Shown: positions 44,846 to 53,667 of the stretch, piece by piece
Layout: each line of letters starts with the position of its first letter
Position numbering within the stretch: the first letter of the stretch is position 1
Assembly: GCF_024112395.2 (NCBI RefSeq)
Contig: NZ_CP078013.2
Coordinates: 4,526,001 to 4,590,000, forward strand
DNA from: Pseudomonas pergaminensis
Lineage (GTDB): Bacteria; Pseudomonadota; Gammaproteobacteria; Pseudomonadales; Pseudomonadaceae
DNA length: 64,000 nt
Direction: 5' to 3'
The notes under the pieces: generated by a model
Told to the model about the DNA's origin: nothing
What the model saw: the letters and a program-made list of their open reading frames with translations, nothing else
The model's database searches: none
Position numbers and translations under genes: made by a program

Positions 44846-45226
44846 ATGGCCCTATCCAAACGCGAAACCGCCGGTATTGAACGCCGACTGATCGCCACAC
44901 TGACGCAGGCGTGCGAAACGGCCAAGGCTGAACTACCGGGGTTTGAATGGCTGACGCATACCGTCGATTACGCCGCGTTCCCCCAAAGCCTGCGTGTCAC
45001 CTGGGTATTCGACACGCGCGCCAGCAAGGACCACGCCCTGGCCAGCGGCGTCGACCAGCGCATGCGCGAGTTGACCGGGGCTGCGTTGCAAGCGGCAGGC
45101 GTCCCCGCCATGCCGTTGGACCGCTGCGTGCACTTTGATTCTGAAGAGGCCTGCCACTCGCAGCACGGCGGCGACTGGCGTGCGCGCCTGGCTCGCGCGA
45201 CAAGTGCTGTCAGGCCTGTGCGCTAA
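44846..45226 (+). CDS. Small protein of unknown function
   Basis: 126 residues (MALSKRETAGIERRLIATLTQACETAKAELPGFEWLTHTVDYAAFPQSLRVTWVFDTRASKDHALASGV...). Soluble, no signal, with two Cys near the C-terminus (DRCVHFDSEEACHSQHGGDWRARL). GGAG lies 7 bases before the ATG. The last 17 bases overlap the convergent neighbour. Some similar Pseudomonas proteins are labelled Fis-family, but I see no DNA-binding motif. Confidence 0.72.
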   Translation: MALSKRETAGIERRLIATLTQACETAKAELPGFEWLTHTVDYAAFPQSLRVTWVFDTRASKDHALASGVDQRMRELTGAALQAAGVPAMPLDRCVHFDSEEACHSQHGGDWRARLARATSAVRPVR

Positions 45227-45929
45227 ACCGCTGCGCAGCACGCCGCGCGAACATCGCCTCTTCGGTTTCGCGCGTGGCCACTTGTCCTTTGTAGGCCAAC
45301 TGGTTGATGAATAACCCTGCGGAATACTCTTTGGGCGGCAAGGAGCCGGGGCGGTTGAACAAGGCCGCCAAGTCAAAGGAAGCGGCAAAATTCTCCTGGG
45401 TCAGGCTGTAGTAGCCCATCAAGTTTCCCGACCAAGGCGAGTCGGCGTCCAGCAGGTCAATGGTGGCGTCGCGGAATTTGATCACGGCGGGCTTCAGGTC
45501 AGAGGCCTGGTTGAGCAGGTCGGTCAGCCGCTGAATATCCGCACGGCTGAGCTGGCCGGCCGTGTCGAGGACCTTCCAGCGGTCATCGGCCTCGACGGTG
45601 AAGCCGAACTTTTTGCCGGCCAAGTCCGCTGGCAGTGCTGCCTCGAAGCGCTCAACTGCGGCCTTCAGCACGCTTTGTGCCCCCTCAAACAGTTTTTCGA
45701 ATCGAGGCAGTTCCGGCGATGCCGACCGGCCGACCCAGGTGTCGATAGCCTCCAGGGGTTGCGCCAGGGTCTGGGCAGCTTCACTTGGGTGATAGACAGC
45801 CGCCGGGGCGGCGTTTGCCAAGGCTGCCTCGGCGGTATCCGTTAGTGGCGCGGGTGCGATTGCCTGGCCGGAAACCGTAAGGACGGGGTTGGCCGATGGG
45901 ACGTAGGCTGAGCTGACGGTGAGTGCCAT
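45210..45929 (-). CDS. Protein of unknown function with disordered N-terminus
   Basis: 239 residues. Residues 1-55 are Ala/Pro/Ser/Thr-rich and probably disordered, with no Sec signal. Residues 60-239 look helical (FEKLFEGAQSVLKAAVERFEAALP, SRADIQRLTDLLNQASDLKPAVIKF). No Cys is visible. This layout recalls secreted accessory or effector proteins, but there is no hrp-box within 100 bases upstream. Family not recognised. Confidence 0.7.
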   Translation of the reverse strand: MALTVSSAYVPSANPVLTVSGQAIAPAPLTDTAEAALANAAPAAVYHPSEAAQTLAQPLEAIDTWVGRSASPELPRFEKLFEGAQSVLKAAVERFEAALPADLAGKKFGFTVEADDRWKVLDTAGQLSRADIQRLTDLLNQASDLKPAVIKFRDATIDLLDADSPWSGNLMGYYSLTQENFAASFDLAALFNRPGSLPPKEYSAGLFINQLAYKGQVATRETEEAMFARRAAQRFSAQA

Positions 45930-46075
45930 TTAATCGGTCCATGATTGGCGGGTTCATCCGGGGTATCGGCGACGATGGATAAGGCTTTAAGTCAGTAGTC
46001 CCGATAAGCGCTAGAGCCTACTCGTCAATCCCTGGATAATGCCCCCCTCCCGCCTCGATACGGAAATCCCGCTCA

Positions 46076-47332
46076 ATGAAGTTGCCCGCGTCCGCCGTCG
46101 TCCTCGCCTCAGCCTTGCTGCTTCCTTCCCTCGCCCACGCCGACGACGCCGCATTGGTCGACACGCTCAAGGCCTTCACCCGCTGCGACGCCAGTTTCTT
46201 CAGCAGCCTGAACAGCCACCGCGACGCCTGGCAGGCCTATGCGCCGCTCAAGCAGGAAAAGGACTTCACCTGGATCGCGGTGAGGGATCGCACTGACCGC
46301 AAGGCCAACGCAGTGCCGGTGAGCGCGCCGGCCATCGCCGGGTTGAAGCTGCTGTCTTACAACGATGAAGTCGCCGACCTCGGCCCGCTGGGCCTTTACT
46401 ATTACTGGGGCTTTATTGTCGATGGCGGTGTCGATGAGGTGGCCAAGCACTTCGCAGCACTGCTCGACCAGCCTGGGGCACTGCAAAAAGGCGATGGCGA
46501 ATACACGCGCAGTGAACTCAAGGTTGGCAACACTTGGCAGGGGATCAAGCCCATGCCGGGCAAGGCGCCGGGCCTGCGTAACGTGGAGCGGGTGCTGATC
46601 GTGGAGCCGGAAGGCAAGCTCGGCACGCAATCGCGCGTGAGTTGCTCGGTGCAGGGTGGCGTCAACGCCGGGCTGCTGGCGCTGTTGCGGCCCGACATTG
46701 CGCCGGTTGACTACCCGCGCACGGTGGTCGAAACCACTCTCGGTGACGTTGCCGTACCGCCCAACGTGCTCCAGCGCCTTGATGCGCCGCTGTTGCAGCC
46801 CAGGTTCAAGACATTGACCTACACGTACCTGTCCAGGAATGGCGATGGCAAGGACGCGCCGGTAACGGTCACATTGAAGGCAGAGGGCGGTTTGCTGGTG
46901 AAGAACGAAGCCTATGGCCGCGCCTTCAATGTGGACCGCCTGATGTTGGCGGACCTGTTCCAGTTGAAATCCAAAATGAACGGTGTGGGCGCAGGCCAGG
47001 TCCTGCAGACCCGCGACGCCGAACTGAAGGTCCCCACCCACTGGACGCCCGGCCAGACCCTGAGTGCCCACCTGCAAATGGCCTATGTGCCCACCAAGCC
47101 CACTGACCCACCCACCGAAACGACGCTCACCTGCACAGTGGGCGAGCGCTTCCCGGCACGCCAGGTGTTTGCTTCATTGACGGGGGATGCCATTCGGCTG
47201 GCTTGCGAACAGGACGACTATAAGTCCAATCGCGCCTTTATCGAGGACCTGGGCGTCGCGTTGACGCTGGAGTCGACATCGAGCCAGACGCACTATGTGA
47301 ATGAGTTCACGGCCCTGGATGTGGTGCGCTGA
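46076..47332 (+). CDS. Exported protein of unknown function
   Basis: 418 residues with a Sec signal (MKLPASAVVLASALLLPSLAHA, cleavage before DDA). The mature part contains paired Cys (FTRCDASFF, VSCSVQGG, LTCTVGER, RLACEQDD), suggesting two disulfides, and beta-rich repeats. Periplasmic location expected. Family not recognised. Downstream lies a gene remnant rather than a partner gene. Confidence 0.78.
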   Translation: MKLPASAVVLASALLLPSLAHADDAALVDTLKAFTRCDASFFSSLNSHRDAWQAYAPLKQEKDFTWIAVRDRTDRKANAVPVSAPAIAGLKLLSYNDEVADLGPLGLYYYWGFIVDGGVDEVAKHFAALLDQPGALQKGDGEYTRSELKVGNTWQGIKPMPGKAPGLRNVERVLIVEPEGKLGTQSRVSCSVQGGVNAGLLALLRPDIAPVDYPRTVVETTLGDVAVPPNVLQRLDAPLLQPRFKTLTYTYLSRNGDGKDAPVTVTLKAEGGLLVKNEAYGRAFNVDRLMLADLFQLKSKMNGVGAGQVLQTRDAELKVPTHWTPGQTLSAHLQMAYVPTKPTDPPTETTLTCTVGERFPARQVFASLTGDAIRLACEQDDYKSNRAFIEDLGVALTLESTSSQTHYVNEFTALDVVR

Positions 47333-47373
47333 CGTGTGGTTTCCCAACTCAGCCTCTCAGGCGAGTATCAACC

Positions 47374-47478
47374 TTGGAACGATATGAATCGCTGGTCATC
47401 GGCCTGGGCGCCATGGGTGCCGCCACGGTGTACCCGCTGGCGAAAACCGGCGTAAAGGTCGCCGGTCGACGGGGTTAG
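47374..47478 (+). pseudogene. N-terminal fragment of a sarcosine-oxidase-like FAD enzyme
   Basis: A 34-codon frame starting TTG reads ERYESLVIGLGAMGAATVYPLAKTGVKVAGRRG, then stops. GLGAMGAATVYPLAKTG is the FAD-binding start of monomeric sarcosine oxidase / SolA-type proteins (normally GLGAMGSA..YQLA). Nothing of the remaining 350 or so residues follows. A REP-like tail (GTGGTGAGCGAGC) lies at 47501. Confidence 0.75.
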
Positions 47479-47513
47479 CGGTTGAAAGCGAATTTTTTGT
47501 GGTGAGCGAGCCT

Positions 47514-48248
47514 TTAGAAGTTGCGGATTAACGCTCCGAACAGATCACCCTGCGGCATTTTGCTCAACGGGATGTCGGCATTCTCGAACCACTCGCGCCC
47601 GGCCTCGGGGTGTGGGCCGCTCAGTACCACCACGCCCTTCTGATAGGTATACCGCGCCGCCGCGACGTCGCCGTTGCGGTAGGTCGCGATGGTCTTGTAG
47701 GGCGCGGCCGGGTCGGCTTTGGGGAAGTACGGGCCGTCCTGGAAGAAGACGTGATCAGGCTTGCCCTCCCACGTGACCTGCACGGCCGCGTCGGCGATGC
47801 CGGGCACTTCAAAGCCGGGGCGGCCGGCTTCGGCGTCGAGGTCCCGGGGGATCAGGCCGAGGTTGCTGTCATCCGCCAGGTAGGCGCCCATGCACAGGCC
47901 CAGGTAGCGCCCGCCGTTGGCGACGTAGCCACGGATGGCCTCGATACGTGCATCCCCCAGGCTATCGAGGGCGCCGGGAATGTCCTGGCCGCCGCCGGGT
48001 TGCACGTAGAGGTCATAGCGCGCCAGGGTTTTGGGCGTGATGTCGATGGCCTCATCCGCGCCCACGTAATCGATCTGATAGCTGGGGTTGAGACGGTGCA
48101 AAGCCTTCGCCACGTTCTCGGAACAGTCATCGCAGCCTGCCGGGCCCCGGTAGATGGCGACGTGGGTAATGGGCGTCGCAGCCTCGGACTGCGAGGGCAA
48201 CAACAGCGCGAATGCAAACAACGTGGCGGCGACAGCGCGTAGGTTCAT
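47514..48248 (-). CDS. Exported BPL_N / glutamine-amidotransferase-like protein
   Basis: 244 residues with a Sec signal (MNLRAVAATLFAFALLLPSQSEA). The mature domain is a class I amidotransferase-like fold: YVQPGGGQDIPGAL, then the nucleophile elbow YLGLCMGAYLA and GPHPEAG near the end, as in the BPL_N family of biotin-ligase N-terminal-like domains. The Cys-X-Gly elbow is kept, and the His of GPHPEAG may complete a dyad. Periplasmic role unknown. AGGAG lies 9 bases before the ATG. Confidence 0.83.
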   Translation of the reverse strand: MNLRAVAATLFAFALLLPSQSEAATPITHVAIYRGPAGCDDCSENVAKALHRLNPSYQIDYVGADEAIDITPKTLARYDLYVQPGGGQDIPGALDSLGDARIEAIRGYVANGGRYLGLCMGAYLADDSNLGLIPRDLDAEAGRPGFEVPGIADAAVQVTWEGKPDHVFFQDGPYFPKADPAAPYKTIATYRNGDVAAARYTYQKGVVVLSGPHPEAGREWFENADIPLSKMPQGDLFGALIRNF

Positions 48249-48374
48249 GGCCGGGGGCTCCTGTACGGACAACGCACAGCCTATAGCGATTGCGCCAATC
48301 AATCCGTTAACAGTTGTAAACACCATTCACATCAGCATAACTGGCGGTCGGGCCCTACTTAGAGAGCGTCCGCC

Positions 48375-48819
48375 ATGTTTGAACTCGCCTCCCTCCTCAC
48401 CTATGTCGCCGTTGTGATCGGTCTGTTCTAGATCCCCGGCCCGTCCGTGTTACTGGTGATCACCCGCACCGTAGAGGGCGGCCGCAGAGTCGGGGCTGAC
48501 GCTACCAACCGTCACCCCACGCCAGGCGTTTTTCCAGGCGGTCGGTGCCGAGGTGCTCAACCCGAAAACCGCGATTTTCTTCCTGGCCTTCCTGCCGCAA
48601 TTCGTGCACCCGGAATCCGCGTCGTCGCTGGTGCAATTCGCGGTGCTGGGCCTGATCTTTTCCGGGCTCAGTGCGGTGTACACCAGCTTGCTGGCGCTCG
48701 CCATCCGCCCCTTGAGTCGTGGGGTCAAAGGGCTTTCCCGGCTGCGCCGCTGGGAAGGCAAAATCATTGGCACGCTGTTTATGGGCCTGGGGCTGAATGT
48801 GGCGTTGCAGCAGCGCTGA
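48375..48819 (+). pseudogene. Broken LysE/RhtB-family exporter
   Basis: The first frame reads MFELASLLTYVAVVIGLF, stop (TAG 48429-48431), IPGPSVLLVITRTVEGGRRVGAD, the family N-terminus with a nonsense codon in front of the PGPS motif. The match then jumps, in another frame, to TPRQAFFQAVGAEVLNPKTAIFFLAFLPQFVHPE... through to a normal C-terminus at 48819. About 60-70 central residues are missing. A nonsense mutation, a deletion and a frameshift together show it is dead. Confidence 0.88.
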
Positions 48820-48821
48820 GA

Positions 48822-49709
48822 CTACTTTTTCACCGCCATCAGCAGGTCAAACAGCAACTGCGCCACGGGCGACAGCGCTCGCCCTCGTCGGGATATGAGC
48901 CCCAGCGTGCGGCTGATCGCTGGGTCGCTCAGCGGCCGCGTAACCAGCGTCGCATGCCCGTTGGCCGGCATGGCCAACTTGGGCACCACGCCAACGCCCA
49001 ATCCCGCTTCCACCAGGCTGACCAGCGCTGGCACATGCTTCACTTCGCAGAATGAGCGTGGCCGCACATCACGATGGGCCAGCGCCTGGTCGATCAAAAA
49101 GCGGTTGCCGCTGCCTTGCGCCAGGCTGATGTAGTCGACCCCGGCCAGGTCATCCCAGGTCAGGGAAGGGCGCTGGGTCAGCGGGTGACCGACCTGCAGC
49201 GCAACCACGAAGTCTTCCTCCAGCAACGGCTGGAAGACCACGTCGGCGTCCTGGGTGCCGATGTAGGTCAGGCCAAAGTCCGCCTCGCCCCTGGCTACGA
49301 CCGTCAAGATCGCCGATGAAGACTCATCGATCACCCGCACCCGGATACCCGGGTATTTGGCGTGGTAGTGCCGAATAACGTCCGGCAGGAAATACGCCAC
49401 GGCAGAGGGCACACAGGCAATCGTGACTTCACCGGATAGCCGGAAGGCCAGGTCGTGAAAGCCTATCAGCGCGCTCTCCAGCTCATTCAGCACGTTGCGC
49501 GCACGCGGCAGGAAACCTCGCCCGATCGTAGAGAGTTCCACACGCCGCGTGGTGCGTTCGAACAACTGCACACCCAGCGCCTGCTCCAGTTTGTCGACGC
49601 GCCGCGAGAGTGCGGATTGCGACAAGTGCAACGCTTGGGCAGCCGCGCTGAAACTTCCCAGGTCGGCCACCGCGAGAAAACCGCGAAGGTCCGCGAGATC
49701 AAAATTCAT
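48822..49709 (-). CDS. LysR-family regulator
   Basis: 295 residues. HTH LRGFLAVADLGSFSAAAQALHLSQSALSRRVDKLEQALGVQLFERTTRRVELS, then GEVTIACVPSAVAYFLPDVIRHYHAKYPGIRVRVIDESS. It is divergent from the dehydrogenase-SBP-transporter operon across 94 AT-rich bases and is its probable regulator, responding to the organic acid taken up. Confidence 0.93.
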   Translation of the reverse strand: MNFDLADLRGFLAVADLGSFSAAAQALHLSQSALSRRVDKLEQALGVQLFERTTRRVELSTIGRGFLPRARNVLNELESALIGFHDLAFRLSGEVTIACVPSAVAYFLPDVIRHYHAKYPGIRVRVIDESSSAILTVVARGEADFGLTYIGTQDADVVFQPLLEEDFVVALQVGHPLTQRPSLTWDDLAGVDYISLAQGSGNRFLIDQALAHRDVRPRSFCEVKHVPALVSLVEAGLGVGVVPKLAMPANGHATLVTRPLSDPAISRTLGLISRRGRALSPVAQLLFDLLMAVKK

Positions 49710-49803
49710 GCATTTACCTCATAGATCGCACTTTTATTTGCATTTCTCTTTTTAATCGCCCCCCTGCACGCTGTCAACTCAGTCGAATCAACGAGCCTTA
49801 ACC

Positions 49804-50850
49804 ATGAACAACAACAACGAATTGCCTGCCATTGCGTTTGAAGACCTGCGCCAACAAGGCCGCCTTGCCTTTCAGGGGTTGGGTCTCACACAACACGCCG
49901 CCGAACAGGTCTGCCAGGTATTGGTGTTGGCCGATCTGTTCGGTTTGACCACCCATGGCTTGAGCCGCCTTGAGTCCTATGGCGAGCGGCTAGAATGCGG
50001 CGGTATCAGTGCCTCGGCCGAGCCAGTGGTCGAAACCGTCGCACCGGCGATCGCACGGGTGGATGGGCGCAACGCCGTCGGCCCGCTGGTCGGCATGGCG
50101 GCGCTGGACGCCGGCCTGCAGATGGCCAAACAGTTCGGGATTGGCTTGGTCCTGGCGCGCGGCAGCAATCACTTCGGTCCGGTGTCGCCGTACGCCTACC
50201 TCGCGGCCGAGCAAGGTTTCGCCAGCATCATTGGCAGTAACGCCACCACGACCATTGCCCCCTCGGGCGGCAGCGATGCGCGCCTGGGCAATAGCCCGCT
50301 GGGTTTTGGCGTGCCGAACCCGGATGGCAATCACTTCATGCTCGACATGGCCATGAGCGTGGTTGCCCGCGCCAAGATCCGCAACGCACTCACCCGCCAG
50401 CAAAGCATTCCGGATAACTGGGCCACGGACGCCAACGGTAAACCCACCACCGATCCTCGCGCGGCCTTGGATGGCTTCCTGTTGCCCATCGGCGCTCACA
50501 AAGGTTACGGCCTGGCGCTGGTGGTGGACCTGTTGGCGGGCCTGCTCTCGGACGCGGCCTACCTGACCCACGTGAAGTCCTGGGTCGATGCGCCGGATGA
50601 GCCGCAGAACCTGGGGCACTTCTTCATTCTGATCGACACCTCCCGCCTGGGCTCCTCGGCCTGGCTCAAGGAACGCATGACCGACTTCGCCGCCATCCTG
50701 CACCAGAGCCCGGCCATCGACCCGGCCGCGCCGGTGATTGTCCCGGGTGAAATCGAGCTGAAGAAGATGCAGCGCTATCTGCGCGACGGCGTGCCGGTGG
50801 ACCCCACCACCCAGCGCCTGCTTGACCTGTATGCCAGCCGGGTGGCCTGA
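49804..50850 (+). CDS. Malate/L-lactate dehydrogenase family (Ldh_2) oxidoreductase
   Basis: 348 residues. NAD(P)-dependent enzyme of the family that includes ureidoglycolate, 2,3-diketogulonate and delta-1-piperideine-2-carboxylate reductases. Landmarks: HGLSRLESYGERL (catalytic His region), GSNHFGPVSPYAYLA, IGSNATTTIAPSGG, GNSPLGFGVPNPDG, LDMAMSVVARAKIRNA and PIGAHKGYGLALVVDLLAGLLS. Converts a 2-hydroxy acid to a 2-oxo acid or the reverse; substrate open. First gene of an operon with the next two (1-base and 41-base gaps). Confidence 0.92.
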   Translation: MNNNNELPAIAFEDLRQQGRLAFQGLGLTQHAAEQVCQVLVLADLFGLTTHGLSRLESYGERLECGGISASAEPVVETVAPAIARVDGRNAVGPLVGMAALDAGLQMAKQFGIGLVLARGSNHFGPVSPYAYLAAEQGFASIIGSNATTTIAPSGGSDARLGNSPLGFGVPNPDGNHFMLDMAMSVVARAKIRNALTRQQSIPDNWATDANGKPTTDPRAALDGFLLPIGAHKGYGLALVVDLLAGLLSDAAYLTHVKSWVDAPDEPQNLGHFFILIDTSRLGSSAWLKERMTDFAAILHQSPAIDPAAPVIVPGEIELKKMQRYLRDGVPVDPTTQRLLDLYASRVA

Positions 50851-50851
50851 G

Positions 50852-51568
50852 ATGAGCCGATCCCCTCGCCTACTGGCGCCCACCGGCGTGCTCCGCGCCT
50901 CGATCAATGTGGGCAACCCCATCCTCGCGCGTCTGGATGACGTCGGCCAGGCGGCTGGCGTATCGGTGGACCTGGCCCACGCCTTCGCCGCCGAGCTCGG
51001 GCTGACACTGCAGCTGTGCGTGTTCAAGAGTGCCGGCGAATCGGTTGCGGCGGTTTGCGCAGGCCGTGCCGATTTCGGCTTCTTCGCCATTGACCCGGCG
51101 CGGGACGAGCAACTGGCCTTTACCAAGCCCTACGTGTTGATCGAAGGCTGCTACCTGGTCCGGGAGGACTCACCCCTGGACGACAATGCCCAAGTCGACA
51201 TGCCGGGGATTGAACTGGTGGTGGGCAAAGGCAGCGCCTATGACTTGTACCTGACCCGCGAGCTCAAGCACGCCACGATTGTTCGCTCACCCACCTCGCC
51301 TACCGTCGTCGAGACTTTCCTGGCCAGTGGCGCCAATCTGGCGGCGGGCGTGAAGCAGCAGTTGGAGTTCGATGCCGCGCGGTTCCCCGGGCTGCGCTTG
51401 CTGCCGGGGCGCTTCATGCAGATCCGCCAGGCCATGGGCGTTCCCCGTGCGTATGGCAAGGAAGCCGCTGACGTGCTGCACCAATTCGTCGAGCGGGCCA
51501 AGGCTAGCGGCTTCGTCGCCGAAGCCCTCGAGCGCCACGGCATCGTGGGTGCCACCGTCGCCCACTGA
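50852..51568 (+). CDS. Solute-binding-fold (SBP_bac_3) protein lacking a signal peptide
   Basis: 238 residues. Type II periplasmic-binding fold: GVLRASINVGNPILARLDDVGQAAGVSVDLAHAFAAELGLTLQLCVF...AGRADFGFFAIDPARDEQLAFTKPYVLIEGCYLVRED. The protein begins MSRSPRLLAPTGVLRAS, with no signal sequence in this or any upstream in-frame start, so it should stay in the cytoplasm. It may be a cytoplasmic sensor or an enzyme of the cyclohexadienyl-dehydratase type rather than a transporter part. Its ATG lies 1 base after the dehydrogenase stop. Confidence 0.8.
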   Translation: MSRSPRLLAPTGVLRASINVGNPILARLDDVGQAAGVSVDLAHAFAAELGLTLQLCVFKSAGESVAAVCAGRADFGFFAIDPARDEQLAFTKPYVLIEGCYLVREDSPLDDNAQVDMPGIELVVGKGSAYDLYLTRELKHATIVRSPTSPTVVETFLASGANLAAGVKQQLEFDAARFPGLRLLPGRFMQIRQAMGVPRAYGKEAADVLHQFVERAKASGFVAEALERHGIVGATVAH

Positions 51569-51609
51569 CAGCGCCTGCGACGTCCCCAATAAAAACAAGA
51601 GTACCTGAC

Positions 51610-52914
51610 ATGTTGGCATTTCTCGGCTTATTGATGGTCGTGGTGTTTACCTACCTGATCATGGCGAAGCGGCTTTCGCCGATTGTGGCGTTGGTCGTGG
51701 TGCCAGTGATCTTTTCGATCCTGGCAGGCTTCGCGCTCACCACTGACAAAATGATGCTCGATGGCATCAAGATGGTCGCGCCATCGGCTGCCTTGTTGCT
51801 GTTCGCGATTCTGTTTTTTGGCGTGCTGTTTGACGCCGGCTTGTTCGACCCCATGATCAAGCTGATCCTCAGGGTGGTAAACGGTGACCCGGTCAAGATC
51901 GCCATGGGCACCGCGATCCTGTCGCTGACCACCGCCCTGGATGGCGACGGCACCACCACCTACATGATCACCTGCGCGGCGATGCTGCCGCTGTACAAGC
52001 GGATCGGCATGAACCCGATGATCCTGGCGAGCCTGTGCGTGTTGTCGCTCAGCGTCATGGGCGGTATGACCCCCTGGGGTGGCCCGGCCACACGCGTGAT
52101 CGCCGTACTCGGGCTGGATGCCGCCGAGTACTTCATCCCCTTGCTACCGACCATGGCAGTGGGTGCGCTCGGTGTGCTCTATACCGCATTCCTGCTGGGG
52201 CGGCGAGAGCGCAGGCGCCTGGGCGTGGTGAACCTGGCCAGTGGCGGCGATGATTGCTACATCGAATCGATCATCGGCCAGGGAGAACATAAAAAACCAC
52301 GGATGGTGGTGCCCAACCTGATCCTCGTATTGATCGTGATGGTGTGCCTGGTCACCGGTCTGCTGAATTCGGTGATCAGTTTTCTGCTGGGCTTCATGGT
52401 GGCGCTGGTGATGAACTACCCGCGCCTGAACCTGCAGAAAGAACGGATGCTCGCCCATGCAGGGAATGCCATGGTCGTGGTGCTGTTGGTGTTTGCAGCC
52501 GGGGTATTTGCGGGGATCTTTTCCGGCACCAAGATGGTTGACGCGATTGCCCAATTGCTGGTCCATGCCATCCCGCCGTCCTGGGGGCACCTGTTCCCCC
52601 TGGTGGTGGCGATCACCAGCATGCCGCTGACGTTTTTGCTATCCAACGACGCTTATTACTTTGGCGTGGTGCCGATCCTGGCCAACGCCGCGGCGGCGTA
52701 TGGCATCAGCCCGATGGACATCGCCCGCGCATCGGTGCTCGGCCAGCCCGTGCATCAGATCAGCCCGCTGGTGGCGTCGACCTTGTTGCTGGTCGGCATG
52801 ATCGACCGGGACCTGGGGGACTTTCAGAAGAGCACGATCAAGTGGGCGGTTTTGCTCTCGCTGTTGATGATCGGGGTGTCGTTGCTGACCGGGGCGGTCA
52901 CGCTGCTCACCTGA
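51610..52914 (+). CDS. CitMHS-family organic acid transporter
   Basis: 434 residues, about 11-12 transmembrane segments. Family landmarks are TTALDGDGTTTYMITCAAMLPLYKRIGMNP, GMTPWGGPATRVIAVL, FAAGVFAGIFSGTKMVDAIA and SMPLTFLLSNDAYYFGVVPILANAAAAYGI. Imports a metal-complexed or free carboxylate with protons (citrate in the type members). In this operon the substrate is probably the acid oxidised by the Ldh-type enzyme. Confidence 0.92.
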   Translation: MLAFLGLLMVVVFTYLIMAKRLSPIVALVVVPVIFSILAGFALTTDKMMLDGIKMVAPSAALLLFAILFFGVLFDAGLFDPMIKLILRVVNGDPVKIAMGTAILSLTTALDGDGTTTYMITCAAMLPLYKRIGMNPMILASLCVLSLSVMGGMTPWGGPATRVIAVLGLDAAEYFIPLLPTMAVGALGVLYTAFLLGRRERRRLGVVNLASGGDDCYIESIIGQGEHKKPRMVVPNLILVLIVMVCLVTGLLNSVISFLLGFMVALVMNYPRLNLQKERMLAHAGNAMVVVLLVFAAGVFAGIFSGTKMVDAIAQLLVHAIPPSWGHLFPLVVAITSMPLTFLLSNDAYYFGVVPILANAAAAYGISPMDIARASVLGQPVHQISPLVASTLLLVGMIDRDLGDFQKSTIKWAVLLSLLMIGVSLLTGAVTLLT

Positions 52915-52923
52915 ATGAAATCA

Positions 52924-52960
52924 GAGGCGGGCCACGTGGATGATCAACCGGGCCCGCCTC
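52924..52960. terminator. Bidirectional hairpin between the transporter and GST genes
   Basis: Perfect 10-bp stem GAGGCGGGCC / GGCCCGCCTC with a 17-base loop, between convergent stops at 52914 and 52973. Poor T-run on both strands, but the position fits a shared terminator. Confidence 0.65.
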
Positions 52961-52972
52961 GCTTAGTTCACA

Positions 52973-53599
52973 TCACTTGGCAAACGCATACTCCCCACCC
53001 TGCTCCACCGCCTTGCGATACGCAGGCCGCGCCTGGAAGTTTGCCACCCAGGCCGCCAGGTTCGGGTAGGCCTGCAGCTTGCCCTGGGCCTTGGCGATTT
53101 CGCCGATAAAGCTCATCTGGATATCCGCGCCACTCAGCTCATCGCCCACCAGGTACGGCGCCTGCCCCAGCACGTCGTTCAGGTAACCGAGGTAGTTGGC
53201 CACTTCCGATTCGATGCGCGGGTGCAACGGCGCACCGGCATCACCGAGGCGGCCGACGTAGAGGTTGAGCATCAACGGCAACATGGCCGAGCCTTCGGCG
53301 AAGTGCAGCCATTGCACGTACTTGTCATAGGTGGCGCTGGCAGGGTCCGGTTGCAGGCGCCCGTGGCCGTGGCGGCGGATCAGGTAGTCGATGATGGCGG
53401 CGGATTCGATCAGCACTTGGCCGCCGTCTTCGATTACCGGGGATTTGCCCAGTGGGTGAATGGCCTTGAGCTCGGGCGGTGCGAGATTGGTCTTGGGGTC
53501 GCGCTGGTAGCGCTTGATTTCGTAGGGCAGGCCGAGTTCTTCGAGCAGCCACAGGATGCGTTGCGAGCGTGAGTTGTTGAGGTGGTGGACGATGATCAT
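52973..53599 (-). CDS. Glutathione S-transferase
   Basis: 208 residues. Thioredoxin-like N-terminal domain (MIIVHHLNNSRSQRILWLLEELGLPYEIKRYQRD, with HPLGKSPVIEDGGQVLIESAAIIDYL for glutathione binding) and a helical C-terminal domain ending in a YPNLAAWVANFQARPAYRKA motif. The SRSQR segment carries the probable catalytic Ser. Conjugation or peroxidase role, substrate unknown. GGAG lies 6 bases before ATG 53599; the long frame upstream is not coding. Confidence 0.92.
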   Translation of the reverse strand: MIIVHHLNNSRSQRILWLLEELGLPYEIKRYQRDPKTNLAPPELKAIHPLGKSPVIEDGGQVLIESAAIIDYLIRRHGHGRLQPDPASATYDKYVQWLHFAEGSAMLPLMLNLYVGRLGDAGAPLHPRIESEVANYLGYLNDVLGQAPYLVGDELSGADIQMSFIGEIAKAQGKLQAYPNLAAWVANFQARPAYRKAVEQGGEYAFAK

Positions 53600-53667
53600 G
53601 CTGTACTCCGAAGGGCCTGGGGGGTGTCTTGGAAAGAGACTACGCCAGTGCCGGGGAGTGCCAACAA

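Noticed and set aside
44026..44891. Open frames with repeated 'LWELSSFSEAAKAV' and 'SQPRQGSTAPTLDLRR' units
   Set aside because: These are translations of the tandem REP array. No ribosome site or conserved protein is present.
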